NCBI GenBank assembly: GCA_003023565.1
Contig: PXSA01000002.1
Coordinates: 111,834 to 175,833, forward strand
DNA length: 64,000 nt
Direction: 5' to 3'
DNA from: Halobacteriales archaeon QS_9_68_17
GTDB lineage: Archaea > Halobacteriota > Halobacteria > Halobacteriales > Natronoarchaeaceae
The position numbers and the translations under genes are program-made. Below the pieces are notes generated by a model. The model ran no database searches, was not told where the DNA came from, and worked only from the letters and a program-made list of their open reading frames with translations. Within the stretch, counting starts at the first letter, position 1, and each line of letters opens with the position of its first letter. Shown here one piece after another: positions 61,735 to 64,000 of the stretch.

Positions 61735-62151
61735 ATGGACGAACAGCCTGGTCTCAGCGACCAGTATCGGATGTCGAGCCCCTGGCCGATGCTCATCGCG
61801 TTCGGGATCGCCATCGCCGAGGTGGGGATCTTCTGGCCGCTCGCGCCCATGGCCGTCGGCGGCCTGCTCATGCTCGTCGGGAGTCTCGTCGGAATGATCC
61901 GGGAAACGGGCTACGTCGAGAGCCCGTGGCCGCTTCTCGGCGGGTTCGGGATCGCTCTCGTCGCCGTCGGAGCGGCCCTCTTCTCGTACAGCGGCGGCGC
62001 GTTCGCGGTCAACAGCGTCGCCGAGAGCACGCGCTCGGCTGGGAGCGTCGGACTCCGCGGCGTCTCTATCGCTGTCTCCGGCGGTCTCGCGATAGTCGGC
62101 GCGCTCGTCGGTAAGTACTGGACCACCGCGAACGCCGACGCGCGGTACTGA
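61735..62151 (+). CDS. Four-helix membrane protein upstream of coxA (DUF7541-like)
   Basis: 138 residues. A short N-terminus (DEQPGLSDQYRMSSPWPM) precedes two helices (about 18-55), then a loop with GYVESPWPL and two more helices (about 65-85 and 108-128). The SSPWP/ESPWP repeat shows two-fold internal symmetry. It is conserved next to haloarchaeal oxidase genes and probably assists the oxidase. Followed by the next gene with a 41-nt gap. Confidence 0.78.
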   Translation: MDEQPGLSDQYRMSSPWPMLIAFGIAIAEVGIFWPLAPMAVGGLLMLVGSLVGMIRETGYVESPWPLLGGFGIALVAVGAALFSYSGGAFAVNSVAESTRSAGSVGLRGVSIAVSGGLAIVGALVGKYWTTANADARY

Positions 62152-62192
62152 ACCGACAACCTATTTGTCGCCGGAGCCGAAGTACCGACAAC

Positions 62193-62444
62193 ATGTCACG
62201 CGACGTCTTCGACCGGGAGACGCTCCTCGACCTGACCGTGAACGTGATCCCGCTCGGTATTCTCGTGTTCTTCCTCGGCGCGTTCACGTTCGTCGATCCG
62301 TTCGGCTGGCACGGCACCTACTCGCTGCTGCAACTCGGGATCGTCGTCATCATGGCGGTGAGCCTGTCCGTCCTGACGTACTACTCGGGCAAACTCATCG
62401 CGACCGACGAGCTGGAGCGCGAAGGCAGCGAACGCGGCGAGTGA
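62193..62444 (+). CDS. Small two-helix membrane protein upstream of coxA (DUF6684-like)
   Basis: 83 residues. A cytosolic start (SRDVFDRETLLDLTVN) leads to two helices (about 17-34 and 45-65) and an acidic tail (ATDELEREGSERGE). Likely an accessory oxidase subunit or assembly helper. The 201-bp gap to coxA holds the coxA promoter (CTTTATCC about 25-32 nt before its ATG) and no other gene. Confidence 0.78.
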   Translation: MSRDVFDRETLLDLTVNVIPLGILVFFLGAFTFVDPFGWHGTYSLLQLGIVVIMAVSLSVLTYYSGKLIATDELEREGSERGE

Positions 62445-62645
62445 CCCTCCGGCTCCCGTCGCCTCCTTCGTTTCTTCGACGACTTCGCCGAACGTCAGCG
62501 CCGATACGGCCGGGGTGCAGTGGCGACTCGCTCCGTCCGTCGACTGCCGAACGTGCGCGGGAGTAGACCGGTACGAGTACACGAGAAACCGTACACCGAA
62601 GGTGGAACCGACCCTTTCTTTATCCTCCAACCCTGACGGTCGCTT

Positions 62646-64000
62646 ATGGCAATGGAAGGGCAGATAGCGCTGACGGTGCTGATGGGGGTCCTGCTTCTCG
62701 GGGTCGCCGTGTGGCTTACGCGCCTCGAGGACTGGCGCTCGTACACGCCGCTCGCGGGCGGCGGTGTCATCGGCGACGAGACCGGACACGCACATCACGA
62801 GAAGCCGTCGGGGATCATCCGCTGGTTCACGACGGTCGACCACAAGGACATCGGTATTCTGTACGGTACGTACGCAGTCATCGCGTTCGCCTGGGGCGGT
62901 CTCGCCGCGTTCCTGATGCGGACCGAACTCGTGACGGCGGACATCACTATTCTCCCCGGGACGCAAGTGTACAACGCCCTGCTGACGAGTCACGGCATCA
63001 CGATGCTGTTCCTCTTCGGGACGCCGATCCTCGCCGCCTTCGCGAACTACTTCGTCCCGCTTTTCATCGACGCTAACGACATGGCGTTCCCCCGAATCAA
63101 CGCCATCGCGTTCTGGCTCCTGCCGCCCGGGGCACTTCTGGTCTGGGCGGGCTTTTTCCTCGCGCCGTTCGCCGACGCCGTCACCGGCGGTTCGGCGATG
63201 AGTTGGACGATGTACCCGCCGCTCTCCGCCGAGCAGACCAACCCCGCGAACGACCTGATGCTGCTCGGACTGCACCTCACCGGCGTCTCGGCGACCATGG
63301 GCGCGATCAACTTCATCGCGACCATCTTCACCGAGCGCGGCGAGAACGTCGGCTGGAGCAACCTCGACATCTTCTCGTGGACCGTCCTCACCCAGTCGGG
63401 GCTCATCCTGTTCGCCTTCCCGCTGCTGGGTAGTGCGATCATCATGCTCCTGTTCGACCGGAACTTCGGCACGACGTTCTTCGCCGCCGAAGGCGGGGGT
63501 ACCATCCTCTGGCAGCACCTGTTCTGGTTCTTCGGCCACCCCGAAGTGTACATCCTCGTCCTCCCACCGATGGGAATCATCAGCTACGTCCTGCCGCGGT
63601 TCGCGGGCCGGAAGCTGTTCGGGTTCAAGTTCGTCGTCTACTCGACGCTGGCCATCGGCGTGCTGAGTTTCGGCGTCTGGGCTCACCACATGTTCACGAC
63701 GGGTATCGACCCCCGGCTTCGCGCTAGCTTCATGGCCGTCTCGCTGGCGATCGCTATCCCGAGCGCCGTGAAGACGTTCAACTGGATCACGACCATGTGG
63801 AACGGTAAAATTCGGCTCACGACGCCGATGCTGTTCTGCATCGGCTTCGTCTCGAACTTCATCATCGGCGGCGTCACCGGCGTCTTCCTCGCCGCTATCC
63901 CCGTCGACCTCGTGCTTCACGACACCTACTACGTCGTCGGTCACTTCCACTACATCGTCATGGGTGCCATCGCGTTCGCCGGCTTCGCCGGTCTCTACTA
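62646..64000 (+). CDS. coxA: Cytochrome c oxidase subunit I (3' end outside the window)
   Basis: The first 451 codons are present and open to the window edge. Motifs are the low-spin heme His in LLTSHGITMLFLF, the CuB/cross-linked Tyr region WQHLFWFFGHPEVYILVLPP, the tandem THxxF-like WAHHMFTTGID, and HDTYYVVGHFHYIVMG, which holds heme a3 and heme a ligands. An acidic/His-rich stretch (GDETGHAHHEKPSG) precedes helix 1. It is the proton-pumping catalytic core, paired with coxB and coxC at 49.5-51.2 kb. Confidence 0.96.
   Translation, partial: MAMEGQIALTVLMGVLLLGVAVWLTRLEDWRSYTPLAGGGVIGDETGHAHHEKPSGIIRWFTTVDHKDIGILYGTYAVIAFAWGGLAAFLMRTELVTADITILPGTQVYNALLTSHGITMLFLFGTPILAAFANYFVPLFIDANDMAFPRINAIAFWLLPPGALLVWAGFFLAPFADAVTGGSAMSWTMYPPLSAEQTNPANDLMLLGLHLTGVSATMGAINFIATIFTERGENVGWSNLDIFSWTVLTQSGLILFAFPLLGSAIIMLLFDRNFGTTFFAAEGGGTILWQHLFWFFGHPEVYILVLPPMGIISYVLPRFAGRKLFGFKFVVYSTLAIGVLSFGVWAHHMFTTGIDPRLRASFMAVSLAIAIPSAVKTFNWITTMWNGKIRLTTPMLFCIGFVSNFIIGGVTGVFLAAIPVDLVLHDTYYVVGHFHYIVMGAIAFAGFAGLY

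Noticed and set aside
62196-63950. A 584-aa minus-strand frame opposite coxA
   Set aside because: No recognisable domain, and the opposite strand encodes subunit I with all heme ligands.

Overview
The window is a piece of a haloarchaeal (class Halobacteria) chromosome. The DNA is very GC-rich, the proteins are rich in Asp and Glu, and the gene content is diagnostic: a CetZ tubulin, a HalX response regulator, histidine kinases of the haloarchaeal type, a CtaA-CtaB fusion, and leaderless promoters with AT-rich TATA boxes about 26-30 nt before start codons. No genus is assigned.

Layout. 1-3.8 kb: end of an IS200/IS605-type element, an amidase relic, cetZ, a solo TnpB abutting cetZ, and tRNA-Ser(CGA). 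3.8-8.7 kb: a moxR gene broken by an internal deletion, a flavin/F420-type oxidoreductase, and a four-gene membrane operon (DUF4129 / small membrane protein / DUF58 / small membrane protein). 8.7-14.7 kb: a signalling block (7TM-PAS kinase, pilin-like protein, pseudo-receiver kinase, HalX regulator) and a heavily decayed htpX. 14.7-24.2 kb: MBL hydrolase, a hairpin-rich spacer, acyl-CoA dehydrogenase, a Tat-exported DUF4350-thermonuclease-DUF4350 protein with an Arg/Gly tail, a RIO-like kinase, a second pseudo-receiver kinase, and an aldehyde dehydrogenase. 24.6-30.9 kb: nitrilase-family hydrolase with SRPBCC protein, small haloarchaeal proteins, LEA14-like protein, glutamate dehydrogenase plus a relic of a second copy, and a CitE-like lyase. 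31-35 kb: two tandem paralogous surface proteins with prepilin-like N-termini. 35-47.6 kb: mainly acyl-CoA and central carbon metabolism (MaoC hydratase, SDR, biotin-dependent carboxylase, fba-fbp gluconeogenic pair, 3-hydroxyacyl-CoA dehydrogenase, acyl-CoA dehydrogenase), with a squalene/phytoene synthase and a Vms1/aRF1-like factor. 47.6-54 kb and 61.7-64 kb: the aerobic terminal oxidase genes (coxC, coxB, ctaA-ctaB, accessory membrane proteins, coxA running off the end). These flank an insert (54-61.7 kb) holding an ABC-exporter operon behind a triple palindromic operator, the methylmalonyl-CoA mutase small subunit with MeaB, and a thiolase with its OB-fold partner.

How the genes fit together. 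The acyl-CoA genes, propionyl-type carboxylase, mutase small subunit and MeaB point to fatty-acid and propionate oxidation. fba and fbp supply gluconeogenesis, gdh links carbon to nitrogen, and the cox genes provide respiration. The sensor genes, pilin-like proteins and the secreted nuclease form a surface and sensing layer.

A notable trait is the number of interrupted genes, about ten in 64 kb. Some are clear evolutionary decay (htpX, amidase, gdh fragment, substrate-binding protein). Others carry a single small indel in an otherwise intact, conserved gene (carboxylase, cox-linked membrane protein, two winged-helix genes) and could be recent mutations or sequence errors.
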